DNA of 64,000 bases from Arbacia lixula. Taxonomy: Eukaryota; Echinodermata; Echinoidea; Arbacioida; Arbaciidae. The stretch is taken from positions 26,574,335-26,638,334 of the forward strand of contig OZ022576.1 in the NCBI GenBank assembly GCA_963669155.1. The letters run 5' to 3'. The notes under the pieces are model-generated. The model was not told where the DNA came from, did no database searches, and saw only the letters and a program-made list of their open reading frames with translations. The position numbers were made by a program, and so were the translations under genes. Below, one piece after another: positions 38,401 through 49,399 of the stretch (within the stretch, counting starts at the first letter, position 1; each line of letters starts with the position of its first letter).

Positions 38401-41400
38401 CATTAATTGCTAATTACACCTTCAAAAACACAGGAAGTTGTGAAATGGCACATGTCCTGCAGCGAGCACTTACTGACTCAAGAGTCCTTCCTATGTACCA
38501 AAGCTAAAAAACATTACATGTGATATGTGACCTTGAATCAGTTACATGCTTGTAGAAAAAACAAACAATAGGTACTCTAAACACAAATGCCATCCTTGTG
38601 CAACACCATACAGTGCATAATGTACACATATTGGGAAAAACAAATTCCTCCAGCACACCAAGCACAAAGAATGTGGTGTGAGGCTGATACAAAAAAATAG
38701 AATACATTATTGATTGAACACCTCCAATTGGAATGCCCCACTGATACACTTATCAAGCTGTTTTACAAACACAAATCAATCACACCAGGGAAGTGTTATA
38801 GGAAGGAGTAGAAACTCGAGAATAATACATTCAAACATCTGTATGGGTTCTAAAGCGTGCTCATGAATGTCAGAAGAATTCCATAATCATGACAATGCTT
38901 TGATGTTCCATGTGCCGAGCCGACATTTAGCTGATGTCAACTTGAAAAGAAATTTCTTTAATTTTCCATTTGTCTGTAGACGTTTTTTTTTTGACAAATT
39001 CGTTTGCAAACTATAAAGAAGATAACAGCAGATAATGAAAGATCCTAATACTCTGCTTTTGTTTCGAAAAGTATTGAGGAATCATTAAAAATCGGACATA
39101 TAAGCTATTTGTATTAATTACAAAATTGACCAATTTCTTCACTTTCCGACAACTTGTGCATTTGGGAGATTCAACCACCCTCAAAATGATATATTAAGCT
39201 GTGTGTTATCATTAACGGCGTTTGTGTGTGTTTGCGTGAAGCAGAGAAATTTTACTTGAAAAACTTGTTTATTTGTGTTTGCTGATACCTGTTGTGCTCA
39301 TGGAAGTATTAATGTCATTAACAGAACGAGACAAGCGAAATGAGACTGTACATTTCTTTTGTTCTCTCTGAGAAACCGTTGCCACACAATCATGTTCATA
39401 ATTGTTCAAACACTTGAACAGCACCTGTTGAGAGCACCATAACTTTTCAGCGGCTTGGCACATGGGTTCAAAGAAAGAAAGTTGCTTCCTATCCTTCCAT
39501 AACACATCCCTGATCACACACACCATTTGCTTTCTGCATAGATTGAATGAATCCAAGGAAATGAATTAAAGGGAGAACATATATCCCATTTTTAATCATT
39601 TACTCTTAATAATGTCACACAAAAACATTGAGCAAATTTGTGATGCACGATGCTATCTCAAGTTTACAAAGATTTTATAGTACATTCCCCTGGTAAACAT
39701 GCTTATGACTCATGACAGCATTAACATACCTGTTTGAATGACTGTCTGAGCTTGGCCAAACTAAAGTTCTTTGCTTCTTCAAGTAATGTTTCTTCATCAA
39801 GCTCTAGAATGCTGAGCCGTCCTCTACATAGCTCCAGCAGGACCACATCTGGCTGCACAGCTTGTATCGTCTAGAGATAAAGAAGGACAGATGCCATCAC
39901 TCAATGATACTCAGTTCATACATCATTCTGATACAGATTCAGGCCATCCATAATTCATTCTGGGATATTGTTTTAAGGGGCTATCAGTATGCATGAATTA
40001 ACCTGATTTCAGGTTATCAGCTCCAAGAACATGGAATAGTCTACCACGAGAATGTTCATCATTAGATGCTTTTATAAAACACTCAAAAACATACCTATTT
40101 TCTCAGTTAATGTTTTTAATTCCTTTTAATTGAAATTGTCTTATTTGATGATTGTAAGCGCTATGGAACTTCTATAGTATAGCGCACATAAAAACCTGTA
40201 TACAATTATTATTATCATGTATCATGTAGGAAAACCTGCATACATAACAATAGATATCTTACTTGGTAGTCTGTGCTGCCTATAATACTACATTTCTATT
40301 ACTGGTATGTCAAATCACTCCTTGCCACTTAGAATGATGTTGCACATCAGAAAGATTTTTACTTACTGAAGTGAGCAGCACTGACATGACATCAGATATG
40401 AAAGAAATATGTATGACTACATGGTGGTTTTAAATGTCAGTACTCTGTGGGAAACAGTCATCCATGTATGAGCCATAATATGCCCTAACATTATGAATGT
40501 TGTAACTGACAACAATATTCCTTTAATGATATTACTGCGTTATTTGTACTGGTATACTAGTACACTGTACATGTAGATGTATCTAGAAAACAAACACAAT
40601 TTAATGCAAGCACCAAAATGGGGAAAAAACAGCATGATAGTACTTCCATATATCTTTATTGATAATAATTTTTTGATTTTAAGTTTAATCTTAATTTTTT
40701 TTAAAGTATAGTTAATGGTGTAAATATTTATGATATGCATTAGAACACCAATAATTCTTAACAGTGACTTTTACTCATACACGTATGAGCACAATATGCT
40801 GCATAAGTTGTATTGATATAAAATATAGAGTCAAGCAAAACCTTCTGGATGATCTAACGTAAGTTATTATTTCCGTAATGATAGCAATGCAAACCTCTGC
40901 ATTATTTGCACTGGTATCGACTCTCTTTGAAATGATCGTACCAGCACATATGTCACAACATTCTGGCCGCTTTATCCCATTCAGGACCAAGCACCACAAA
41001 TATGGGATTTGGGGCTACATTGTATAAATTTTTATTATGAACCATTAAAAATAATAGAATATGAAGGAGCATAAATTTCTACATGAGCTGAATCTATCAT
41101 TGCCATTTAGTGCATGACCTTTGAAATGATTACCAAATCTTCAAATTGGCAACACGCTGAAGTTTGGCACAAATATTGTTGTAAAGTTTTATTTATAGTT
41201 TTGAATCTATTGTAAAAATGAATTGCAACTCAGATTTTTTTTTAAAAAGTATTTCCTATTTGCAAAGCAAATAATATGTCTACTTTAAAAAGACCTTGGT
41301 TGTTCATCTGTACAGTCAATTTTCAAATAGTGATATGCTTGGTAGTTGTATCAATATCTATAGACTGCCTAGAAAAAAATTATACTTTACAGTGTACATA

Positions 41401-44400
41401 CCTTTGTCACATCATTCTGGCTATTTTCACTGAAGTGAGCCGTCCCCACGATGTAGATCTGTGCACCCGCTGCAGTGGTCATCTTGGTCACTGTATCTGG
41501 GAGCTCTTCCCGATCATGCTCCTGTCTGCACAATGTCCTCATCCTCAGCAGCTCCACCTCATCCATAGTCTCTTCCACGTCAGACTCTTGGTTACTGCTC
41601 AGGTCATACTCCCCGTCAGACAGCCCCTCCTTGTCCCGGTACCGCCCCCCTCCTCCTCCTTCCTGGTCGTCATCGTCATCGTCCCTGTCTGTGTTGATGT
41701 GGTAGCTGCCCAGCTCGCTATCGCTGTCGTCACAATGATCCCTATTGGCCATCTGCTCCAAGAGTTCATTCTGAGCATCCCCCTGGTCTCCATGACCGCC
41801 AAGGGCAGGCTCAACACGGCCCCCATCGCCACGGCTGATTTGCCGGTAGGTACCCTGCTCGAGAGAAGGGTCCTCATCCTCAAGATCTGCTGCATTGGGG
41901 GAGTAGCTGCCTGTATCACTGATGCTGTCTCCCTGACTCTCCTTATCACTGTTCACCTGATAGCTACCCTCATGGGCACCACCCTCGCCATCACTGGCAT
42001 CAAGATGGTCACTGTTGTAGTCTGTTTTATTTGTTCCACTCACACTGATGTTTGCTTCAGGCTGAACAGGCACTTCATGACCTCCATTGATACTGACACC
42101 ATTTACATTTCCTATAAGGCAAACAAAAACAGATTTGTCAATCTATGCTTCAAAAAGTACCTATCAATATGTAATAGAGGGGATACCTAATTTGATATAT
42201 CGTCAGAGCAAAAATAAAAGTTAAAAGTTAAAATGAAATATTGTCACAGAAAAAAGAAATTAAATAATCAAAGTGTGCACTTTGCATCATCAAATGTTAT
42301 CATTTTCAAGAAGTACATATAGATGTGAGATAAAATGTGAGATAGATCTAGGGAACCTAAAAATGAAGTAATGAGCTTGGGTGGATTTCTCAAAATGATG
42401 ACAACTCTAACCCGATATCTCATTCAGATAAAATTATAACTGAGGTGTTTCTCTAAGCTCTTTTTTTACCCCTTCTTACTTTTTATAGACATGATCAAGA
42501 ATTGCATTTTTGCAGAGCCTATCATTGGCATTATATTTCAACACATATACTGCAAAATTAAAATCACGCAAGAGAATCAATTTCACTTAAAAAGACAAAA
42601 TGATGGATTAATATCACAATCTATGTGAAATGAAGTGTTATAGTTAAGCCATAGAGTAATAAGTATTTTTTATCTAGATACTTTGTCCCATAACTGAAGA
42701 AATTGTCAACATGTCAAACATAGATATACCAGTAGTTATATTTTATCCCTTATTGCAGAGTTTTGTGAGAAAAGTTATCAATTGGTCTTGAATATTTCCA
42801 TTTCACTGATATCTGAGTAGGCATTCTTTTCCAAAAATGCTTTTTCATCATTGATATTACTATTGTCAGTGTCAAATGAGCCCAACCTACACAATAGCAT
42901 GTTATATCATAGACCGAAAAATCAGTCTCTTTAGGACGTTGGATCCTCTGAGATTGCATCTGGCTCCTCTGAACGCCCTATCTAGAGACTGAACATTACA
43001 CCTGTACACTGTATGGCGATCGATGCAGGTCGCCATTTTTAATATGAAAACGCTAATGCTAATGCATATATGAATAAATCATTTCACGCATGTGCACATT
43101 TTTTTCTCGCTCGTTTGCCGTGTGCTATTTTTTTTCTGTCGAAGCGATTGACGATTTAAATATTCATAGACAACAACTCGGCGAATAATCTGATTGGTCA
43201 AATTTATGTCAGACTCGAGTAGATCAAGAATGTCTGCGATAAACATGTGATCGGCGAAAAATAAGTCTTTAATTTTCACCTTTCCATTTTTCGGGCGGAT
43301 TTTAGTCCTAGAATTTATAAATTTATAATATAGATCTAATTTTGATTGAAGTACATTTGTTGCATCATAGCTTGAAAGATGTTAAAATGTTACTTATTTA
43401 GACAAAGTAGCTATGATATTTATCTCAAAATCCGTTTTCCCATAGACTTTGCACTAATCGGGTAACTTTGGTGGAAACCTTGCATTTGCTTGTACGTTGT
43501 AAGAACTACGCCGTTGTGTGATCGGTGTGGATGTACTGTCTCTTTTTGGGGGGTATGTCCAAAAATGTCATTTCGATTAAAGAATGCACCGAATGAGACA
43601 GTTATTCCTGTCTAGTTATATCACTGCTAAGTGGAAATCAAGACTTTGTGTGAAGATCTTGTGATTTTGTATGCCCCTATTCACTTTTGTTCTCATAGTG
43701 GGTCAAATTTCGAAAGTACTTAGGCATGACCCCAACCCTAAACTTTACGCTAAGCCTGACACTAGCCCTAGCCGTAGGCCTAGGCCTACTTTGCACTTTT
43801 TAATTCATCAAATAAGTGAGTCTCTTTCCTAGTGGCAGCGCTCTATCACAGAAAAATCAGTACGTCACGAGTAGTGTCTGGACTCTGGACCCGCAGCATG
43901 TACTATTAAGTTAAGTATTTTGAGTATTGTGCAATGAAACCTGCTCTAGTGCAGGTTTTCCCCAAATGAGATGTCACTTTCACTATAGTGTCAGCTTCAT
44001 GCAGAAACAGGTCCAAAAATCATTGCATCAGCCCTGTCACTCAGCTTTTCATTCTCACTCTCACTGTCTCAGACTCAGTGTGACCCAGATCTACGTTCTT
44101 TTTTAATAAATACCAGACTTAGGTGCAGAATGTATATACATTGTATTCTACATTACTACATTTCTATAATAATGTCATAAGTGGCAGCTGAAATCCCTTA
44201 CTTTGACAAAATGCAGCCAGTGCAATTTGCAAAATAATAAACTCAGTCGAACTCGCGTACGCGTATCGTGCGGGTTTGGTTGGCGAAGCCAGCCCCGGCG
44301 CGGCCTGGCCCGAAGCCGTACATCCACACAGGGGAGATTGCATGCATTGCCCAACTCGGATCGAAACAGGGCAGGTCAATATAATGCCGATTCATTAAAT

Positions 44401-44475
44401 CCATCAAAATCACATATATATATTCATACCTGATGTTTCCAAAAGAACAGGTTTCCCAGTAATTTCTTCCTCCAT
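32357..44475 (-). CDS. TRABD: TraB domain-containing protein (TRABD-like), 8 exons, complete
   Basis: Coding exons on the minus strand are 44475-44430, 42111-41402, 39870-39730, 37466-37356, 35792-35659, 35108-34942, 34375-34261 and 32477-32357. All junctions are AG/GT and all phases agree, giving 514 residues and a TGA stop. Residues 16 to about 210 are acidic and low-complexity (runs of D and G). The TraB/PrgY/GumN domain follows, with IYIVGTAHFSENS, VVLLELCRGRLSILELDEET, LGMAPGGEF, HLGDRPI, then VVVGVVGMGHVKGI. A single C-terminal helix (RLSMASLLAYGCYRF) probably anchors it in a membrane. The order matches human TRABD (about 376 residues) closely, apart from the longer acidic N-terminus. 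TraB proteins relate to the TIKI/GumN fold; the biochemical role of TRABD itself is not settled. Confidence 0.93.
32957..33547. mobile_element. PIF/Harbinger-like MITE, 591 bp, 3-bp duplication
   Basis: The left end GGGTGCTATTCCAGAAGTTA is mirrored by a right end that reads GGGTGGTATTCCAGAATGAT on the reverse strand. It is flanked by ATA on both sides. Internal copies of ATTCCAGAAC and CTCCTAAGTT suggest nested inverted repeats. A 3-bp target duplication is the PIF/Harbinger hallmark; the family itself is inferred. Confidence 0.65.
34011..34253. mobile_element. MITE with short TIRs next to TRABD exon 7
   Basis: The left end CTGACTCAGCCTAGGTTCCA...GCTGTG pairs with the right end CACAGCCTGGCTCCTAGG...CAG. 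About 243 bp, ending eight bases from the exon 7 donor. Confidence 0.6.
34261..34375 (-). CDS. TRABD: TRABD coding exon 7
   Basis: The exon runs from phase 1 to phase 2 and encodes FVYPPPVVVGVVGMGHVKGI, then VDKWNVPVTKEQLLEIT. The VGVVGMGH(V/L).GI string is the last conserved strand of the TraB domain. Confidence 0.94.
34744..34835 (-). repeat. Partial duplicate of TRABD exon 6 3' end and donor
   Basis: On the minus strand, AGCCACAGCTTCCTCGTGAT followed by GACG|GTAAGAACAGG closely copies the end of exon 6 and its donor. The match continues into the intron (TTCTTAGATTATGGGCTGAT). The duplicate is preceded by an AG after GTTT. Its use would shift the frame, so it looks like a vestigial copy rather than a normal exon. 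Confidence 0.7.
34942..35108 (-). CDS. TRABD: TRABD coding exon 6
   Basis: The exon runs from phase 2 to phase 1 and encodes KFKQKDLLEEMLGEMTGDFP, then FVEERDTYLSQSLK. The (S/E)ERD.YL motif is conserved. A partial copy of its 3' end with the donor lies about 165 bp downstream on the transcript (see 34744-34835). Confidence 0.92.
35659..35792 (-). CDS. TRABD: TRABD coding exon 5
   Basis: The exon runs from phase 0 to phase 2 and encodes CKVHLGDRPIQITLKRAMAS, then PWQKLRLAWYLITS. The LGDRPI..T.KRA motif is conserved from archaeal to animal TraB proteins. Confidence 0.93.
35867..36689. mobile_element. TTAA-flanked non-autonomous DNA transposon, 823 bp
   Basis: TTAA at 35863-35866 and 36690-36693 brackets ends CTCTTAAAGTGCC and GGCAGGCTAAGAG. 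These are imperfect TIRs of the piggyBac type (C..CTTA..GTGCC). The left third is rich in CGC/GCG-containing near-repeats (ACGCTATTG, GCGCTATCG). No transposase. Confidence 0.65.
37356..37466 (-). CDS. TRABD: TRABD coding exon 4
   Basis: Thirty-seven codons, phase 0 to 0: NGVVGGVMQALLLNLSAHLT, then KELGMAPGGEFRRAVRE. LG..PGGEFR is a strongly conserved TraB signature. Confidence 0.93.
37776..37995. mobile_element. Full-length palindromic MITE, 220 bp, TA ends
   Basis: CACTACAGCTCAAAGGAATT at the left and its complement AATTCCTTTGAGCTGTAGTG at the right continue as a near-perfect palindrome to a short loop around GTTAGCCTAAAAA. TA flanks both sides, as in Tc1/mariner-type elements. It is in a TRABD intron. 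Confidence 0.85.
38786..39512. mobile_element. Non-autonomous DNA transposon, CAGGGA family, copy 2
   Basis: A 727-bp copy, inverted relative to 6491-7204 and highly similar along its length. The ends are CAGGGAAGTGTTATAGGAAG and the reverse of CATAACACATCCCTG. It is flanked by ATCACAC at 38779-38785 and 39513-39519. It lies in the TRABD intron between exons 3 and 4. Confidence 0.87.
39730..39870 (-). CDS. TRABD: TRABD coding exon 3
   Basis: Forty-seven codons, phase 0 to 0: TIQAVQPDVVLLELCRGRLS, then ELDEETLLEEAKNFSLAKL. The E-L-C..R motif and the following LL.EA..L.L.KL helix are diagnostic of TRABD. Confidence 0.93.
40014..40216 (+). mobile_element. L2/CR1-like LINE 3' end
   Basis: The frame 40014-40133 encodes LSAPRTWNSLPRECSSLDAF, then KTYLFSQL and a stop. 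This is the extreme C-terminus of a LINE reverse-transcriptase polyprotein. It is followed by GTAAGCGCTATGG...AGCGCACATAAAA and an (ATT)n tail, the usual 3' structure of L2/CR1 elements. It is a short 5'-truncated copy in a TRABD intron. Confidence 0.75.
41402..42111 (-). CDS. TRABD: TRABD coding exon 2 (acidic region and start of TraB domain)
   Basis: A 710-bp exon, phase 1 to phase 0, with acceptor CTTATAG|GAAATG and donor ACAAAG|GTATGT. Most of it encodes a D/E/S/G-rich region with repeated GSY motifs (EGSYQVNSDKESQGDSISDT, TGSYSPN, LGSYHINTDRDDDDDDQ). It ends with LPDTVTKM and then QIYIVGTAHFSENSQNDVTK, the first conserved strand of the TraB domain including the GTAH motif. The plus-strand open frame over this exon is a shadow. 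Confidence 0.92.
42910..42985 (+). repeat. Dispersed repeat fragment
   Basis: CAGTCTCT.TTAGG, then ATTGCATCTGGCTCCTCTGA and ACGCCCT recur with small changes at 44690-44765. A second shared piece (AATGAGACAGTTATTCCTGT) is at about 43595 here and at 44787 in the other copy. Family unknown. Confidence 0.55.
44430..44475 (-). CDS. TRABD: TRABD coding exon 1
   Basis: Fifteen codons plus one base, beginning MEEEITGKPVLLETS and ending at donor TCAG|GTATGA, phase 1. The phase fits exon 2. The same frame stays open upstream to another ATG at 44622, but the 44475 start gives an acidic N-terminus like that of other TRABD proteins. The choice is an inference. Confidence 0.65.
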
Positions 44476-44838
44476 TTTAAGGCTTAAAGGATATTGGTAA
44501 TTCCACTTATAGTAGTTTTCTAACGATTTATTATGGACATCTAACAGCTGTTGAGCCGCGAGAGATGACGAGTGATACGAGAAGTCGAAAGTTGACAAGT
44601 TATGGTATCTTAAAAGAAACAAAACAAGACAAAAAACAAACTGTTATTGTTTTACACTTTTTTTTTTTTTTTTTTTTTTATCGAGGGACGGTTGACAGAA
44701 CAACCAGTCTCTGTTAGGTCATTGGCTCCACTGAAATTACATCTTCTTCCTCTGAACGCCCTGTGACAAAAAACAACGTGTCCCAAATGAGACGGTTATT
44801 CCTCTCTATAGACAAAAGGATTCATATAATGTATTGTT

Positions 44839-44932
44839 AACCCTGATCGTGCCATCTGTGCAATGACCATTAATACACAGAAATCGTGTAGAGCAGCATT
44901 TTGTCTGGCATACATAGGGTTAATATTATGTC
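44839..44932. mobile_element. TTAA-flanked MITE, 94 bp
   Basis: TTAACCCTGATCGTGCCATC to GATGCCAGAC-like right end (reverse strand TTAACCCTATGTATGCCAGA). The core is shared with the element at 9306-9403. The left neighbour 44690-44815 is a repeat that recurs at 42910-42985. Confidence 0.65.
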
Positions 44933-45214
44933 TAAGAGGAAAAAGACTTCGGACATGAGAATGTGGGGGGAAACAGGTCGATATATTACATTTATCGACA
45001 CCACTGCTGCGTCCCTTTTGTTAGAATCTTGCCGTTGGGGACACCCTTGCTGACCCCCAGCGAATGTTGCGACGCAGTTTTGCAAGTGATCTAGAAATCA
45101 TGATTTTGGACACGCTGCAGGGTTAAAGTAGGGCCTGAGAGTGAGGGTTGGAACTAGTGTTAAGCTATATAGTCAAGCTATGCCGTCATAATTCGCAAAA
45201 GTCTTGGATCTGGA

Positions 45215-45520
45215 GCGTATGCAAGGGGGGGGGGTGGAGGTTTCGGGGGTTCACACACCCCCCCCCCCCCCCCTTTTGGGGTTCAACTCCCCTTTTTTCC
45301 CTTTTTTTCCTTTTTGATTTTTTGCTTGTCTCCCCAGAGGTCGGTCTGGTAGACGAACGGTGCCCCTACCTAATAATGTAATAATGTATGACGCAAGGCC
45401 CACTGAGAGCACTTTCAGAGACTGCGCGAGATTGAAAAATTATGAAAAAAACACCCCCCCCAAAAAAAAAAAAAATCCACCACTACCCCCCAACCCCCGA
45501 TTCATCAACTTTTGGGGCAA
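45215..45520 (+). repeat. C-rich dispersed repeat, copy 1
   Basis: Runs of G and C flank a block containing AGAGCACTTTCAGAGACT, then GAAAAA and CCACCACTACCCCC. The same order occurs at 59620-59880. It resembles low-complexity hAT-type MITEs with a GCGTACGCA-containing end, but the class is uncertain. Confidence 0.5.
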
Positions 45521-46140
45521 ACATGCCATTCTTAAAATAAAAGTCTGAATATTGAAGAAAGATGTAATCGCATGCATATGTTGATACTCTTAACTGATGC
45601 AAAAATCTCAATCACACGTAGACTTAATCATTCAAAAATGAATAAGCGAACACGAGTGAATTTGTAACATTAAACCGTGTTAAAATATTGGATTGCTTAG
45701 ACTAGCCCTTTAATCTACAGAATGCTCGAATGATACTCAACATTTTTAAATATTTGTTAACCTTTTTCACAAATTTCGCCTTCAATTGAGTGAAGTTAAA
45801 CAAGCAAACCCCTTTCCCCGCCACAGCTGATTTTATGCTTAGCGAATTCTGACAAAATGCAGCAGAAATGTTATTTTATAAAACGCGTAATGCAAATATA
45901 TTCACTTTTCACAGTCCTAATTACGCAACTCAGTTTTCCATAAGTCACTTTTGTTCTCAAGGATCGTCCGATCGAGAACAATAGATATGACAGGGTCCGA
46001 GCAGTTCCAGCATTTAGAGCTGAGGTTAGCGTTGTAATAGCTTCGAGAATCACCTCAGTGCTAACTATCGGAGTTAGAGCTGAGGTTAGAGTTGTCATCG
46101 TGTCGAGAAACGCGCACCAGGTCATTTTGTACCAGCAATC

Positions 46141-46475
46141 TAATGATACATCAAACGCACAGGTGAAATGATGCATATCCTTTTGAGAAAATGGACATTT
46201 TCCAAATGTACACAGCATATGGGAGAGCATCTCGCACGTGACGTCACAAAATCATAACTTTAAATTTAAATAACTTTATTTTCCTTTGACTGTTTTTTGT
46301 CAAATCTTCATTAATAATGTTTCTCTCATACGTCTCCTTTTATTGAAACCAACATAATTTCTAGCGTCTATAAATAGAGTCTAGCGATCAATATAATAAA
46401 TTGATACAATTATACACACATACAGAATTATACATACACATTCTACATATAAATATAGCATAAAATGATGTATAG
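46141..46475 (+). repeat. Dispersed repeat, half copy
   Basis: It shares about 330 bp with 47134-47542, from TAATGAT.CATCAAAC.CAC through GCATATGGGAGAGCA.CTCG to AAATATAGCATAAAATGATG. The second copy is interrupted by (ACAT)n. Confidence 0.85.
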
Positions 46476-46912
46476 AGGGAAATAAAAGAAAGGAGGAAGC
46501 GAGGGATACACAGAGAAAACAAGTGACCTACTCGGAATATAGGGTGCTGAAGTTGTGTCGTCATATACGAGCATGTTGTCAATACAACTGGTTCTAAACA
46601 AAATCACTTTACCGATCCGATATTGTCTGGCGGGCCAGTGTCGGGCACTTCCAAGTAGAGTTCCGCATGTGATCACAGCTCCTTGCTCTACCCGCATAGT
46701 TTCGAAGCAGTTTTCTTGACAATAATGCTCAAATGACGTCAAACTTCGGTATTCTATAGCCATCAATATAATTCCGCTTTAATTTAGTTTCAAAATGTAT
46801 AATTGTTAGGCTACTTCTTATCCATTTTTTCCTTTTATTTGCAGGGTATTTATAAAATATAATTTGTTAACCCGCAATGGGCTACCTTTGTGTTGGTGTG
46901 TATGTGTATTAC

Positions 46913-47542
46913 AGGGATAGTTCAAGATAAGTTGGTTTCAATGAAAGCGTGAAGGTGAAGGTTCGACGAAAATTGGTCAAAAGATATGGAAGTTTTTATT
47001 TTGTGACGTCCCATGCGAGGTGCTCTCCCATATGTTGTGTAGAGTACTACTTTTTCCATAATTTGCCTTTCTTCTGATCTTTGATGGAGGAATACATTCT
47101 TTTAATGGCGATATGTGTTTGAAAATATCTGTCTAATGATATATCAAACACACAGGTGAAATGATACATATCCTTTTGAGAAAATGGACATTTTCCAAAT
47201 GTACACAGCATATGGGAGAGCACCTCGCACGTGACGTCAGAAAATCATAACTCTAAATTTAAATAACTTTATTTTCCTTTGACCCTTTTTTGTCACATCT
47301 TCACCAATGTGTTTCTTTCATATGTCTCCTTTTATTGAAACCAACATAATTTCTAGCGTCTAGAGTCTAGCGATCAATATAATAAATTAATATAATTATA
47401 CACACATACATACATACATACATAATTATACATACATACATACATACATAATTACACATATATACATACATAATTATACACACATACATACATAATTATG
47501 CATACACATTCTACATATAAATATAGCATAAAATGATGTATA
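46913..47542 (+). repeat. Dispersed repeat, longer copy with inverted arms
   Basis: It starts CAGGGATAGTTCAAGATAAG and includes CGAGGTGCTCTCCCATATG, later mirrored by CATATGGGAGAGCACCTCG. TTGGTTTCAAT is likewise mirrored by ATTGAAACCAA, so much of it can fold back. The right third carries (ACAT)n at 47400-47520. A half copy is at 46141. Confidence 0.65.
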
Positions 47543-47817
47543 AGACATGATCTGGTGATCAAAATAATATTATCTCTTCTGTAACTTACTCTCTTTCAGC
47601 ACCCTTCTCTCTTTCTCCCCACATTTCCCTCTCTCAACTCCCTTCTTGTGGTCTTTTTTACAAGTTACAGTTTATTTTTCTCAACCCCCTTTACTCCTTT
47701 GGACCTACTGCCAGGAAGAAGACTGTTGAGCACAATCCAGAATCCAAATGAATTGATAAGACAACTTTACAAAAACCCAGATCACGTTTGTACACTTCCT
47801 GACCACCTACATACATA

Positions 47818-48564
47818 TAAACACAACAGAAAAAGTAAGTCCCCCTAAGCAAAATAGGATAACCTTTTATTGAAAAGGTTTATGGGCAAAATGATTTAGC
47901 AGGATTGTTCCTTAACTTATTGACTAACTTCTGTGTAAAAATCAAATTAATCCAATCAGTCATGCATGAGTGGGCACACGTTAGAGGAAAAAATGTCACT
48001 TTTCAAAAGTCACAAGGGTAATTGTTTATGCCGTTTTAACAATACATTTTGGCATTTCTTGTGCGATTTTTAAAGTGTTTTCACTCAACCATGACACAAA
48101 AATGACTTCTTATCTTTACGTAACACGACATGTTACATCTTCGTTAAAATATCCAGAGTGTTATTTTTTCACCAAAATAAAAGGTTTTTAAAAGTTTCAA
48201 ACTCAAGAGGGATGAGTATTTGTTAAACGGTGCTCACTCAACCAGAACAATAGGTTTAGTGTCGGGAAAGGTGTTAGTGTATCGAGAGATGGATGATAAA
48301 CATTGCAAGGACATAAATTATACACCAGAAATGGAATTCATCCAAATATATGACAGAATCCCAAAATTACCCTTGTGATTTTTGAAAAGTGACATTTTTG
48401 CCTTTAAAATTTGCCCACTCATGCATGACTGATTGGATCAATGTGATTTTCACACATAAGTTGGTCAATAAGTTAAGGAACAATCCTGCCAAATTGTTTT
48501 GCCCAAAACCTCTTCGATAAAAAGTTATTTTGCTTAGGGGGGACTTACTTTTTTGTTGTGTTTA
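47818..48564. mobile_element. Long-TIR foldback element, about 747 bp
   Basis: The left arm, AACACAACAGAAAAAGTAAG followed by TCCCCCTAAGCAAAATAGG, is mirrored by the right arm ending CTTACTTTTTTGTTGTGTT. The arms run about 210 bp (ATGCATGACTGATTGGAT and its complement are well inside) and are diverged by scattered indels. TA flanks both ends. The centre (about 48040-48350) is AT-rich and non-coding. Confidence 0.8.
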
Positions 48565-48806
48565 TAATCTGGAGACTGCTAGGCAGTGGAGACTGCCAGA
48601 CAGTCTCCAGAGCCACCGATAAAATTAAATAGTTTGGTCAACTCCCTGGTAACGTGACGCCGGCTGCAATGTTGAGCAAGAAGATAGCAAAAAGATATAT
48701 GCACCATGCTGTACCTATTGAAACAGGGTTGGCCAAACTTGATTAAAACTCTGATCGATGCGCTTCTAGCTCTCTTTGCTTCCTCTTTAACGCCCCCAAC
48801 ACCCCC

Positions 48807-48811
<5 letters not shown>

Positions 48812-48871
<60 letters not shown>

Positions 48872-48872
48872 A
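48812..48872. repeat. (CT)n(AT)n microsatellite
   Basis: A C run, then about 17 CT units, then about 9 AT units. Open frames across it are artefacts. Confidence 0.93.
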
Positions 48873-49399
48873 TATAAATGTAAAAAAATTATACATATAC
48901 AACAGCTTTGGCAACTCTTTTATTTAAATATTTTGTGAAAGAAATGGATGAAGAGAACAATGGTAGGCGTAGCTTAAATCAAGGTTCCCCAGAGTTAAGC
49001 CTTTTCAGTAATTCATTTATTTTCTGGAATTCGTGGTGGAGGGTCGTTTGGCTTGGGGTTAATAGAAATTGGTATTTTTCCAGTGTTGAAGTATTCGCTA
49101 ATGTTTTTAAGTGAAATTATTTTCTGTATTAACAACAGGCAAATAATTTTCTTCCGGATCATTATTAGTGCATTGAAATTACTGTCAACTGAAAAAAGTA
49201 AAGGAAATTCAAGCATTAGCATTGCATACATTTTTAGAGACATAAAACAACCGGTCAACATAAGTGCACACATTCATTTAGAAAGGAATACATTTTCTTC
49301 AGAATTAATTTGGAGCTAAACAGTTTTTGGTATCGGATAAAACATACGGTCGACAGCCAGGCATTGTCGACTGCCTATAGGCTGCAGTCTATTTTTAAC

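Noticed and set aside
41276-42190. 304-codon plus-strand open frame
   Set aside because: It overlies TRABD exon 2 on the minus strand, which matches a known family and has good splice sites; the plus frame is a shadow of its acidic, GC-rich sequence.
44250-44345. CG-rich patch in TRABD intron 1, first considered as a tRNA or promoter element
   Set aside because: It has no cloverleaf arms or A/B boxes that I can pair, and it lies downstream of the start codon.
46476-46766. Minus-strand open frame with ordinary-looking composition (for example GAVITCGTLLGSARHW)
   Set aside because: It is moderately GC-rich and could be a host exon, but I recognise no domain, it lies between copies of a dispersed repeat, and its 3' part runs into low-complexity sequence.
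47648-47848. Short plus-strand frame containing NPNELIRQLYKNPDHVCTLP
   Set aside because: It is isolated, preceded by a long pyrimidine-rich stretch and runs straight into the foldback element; no recognised family.
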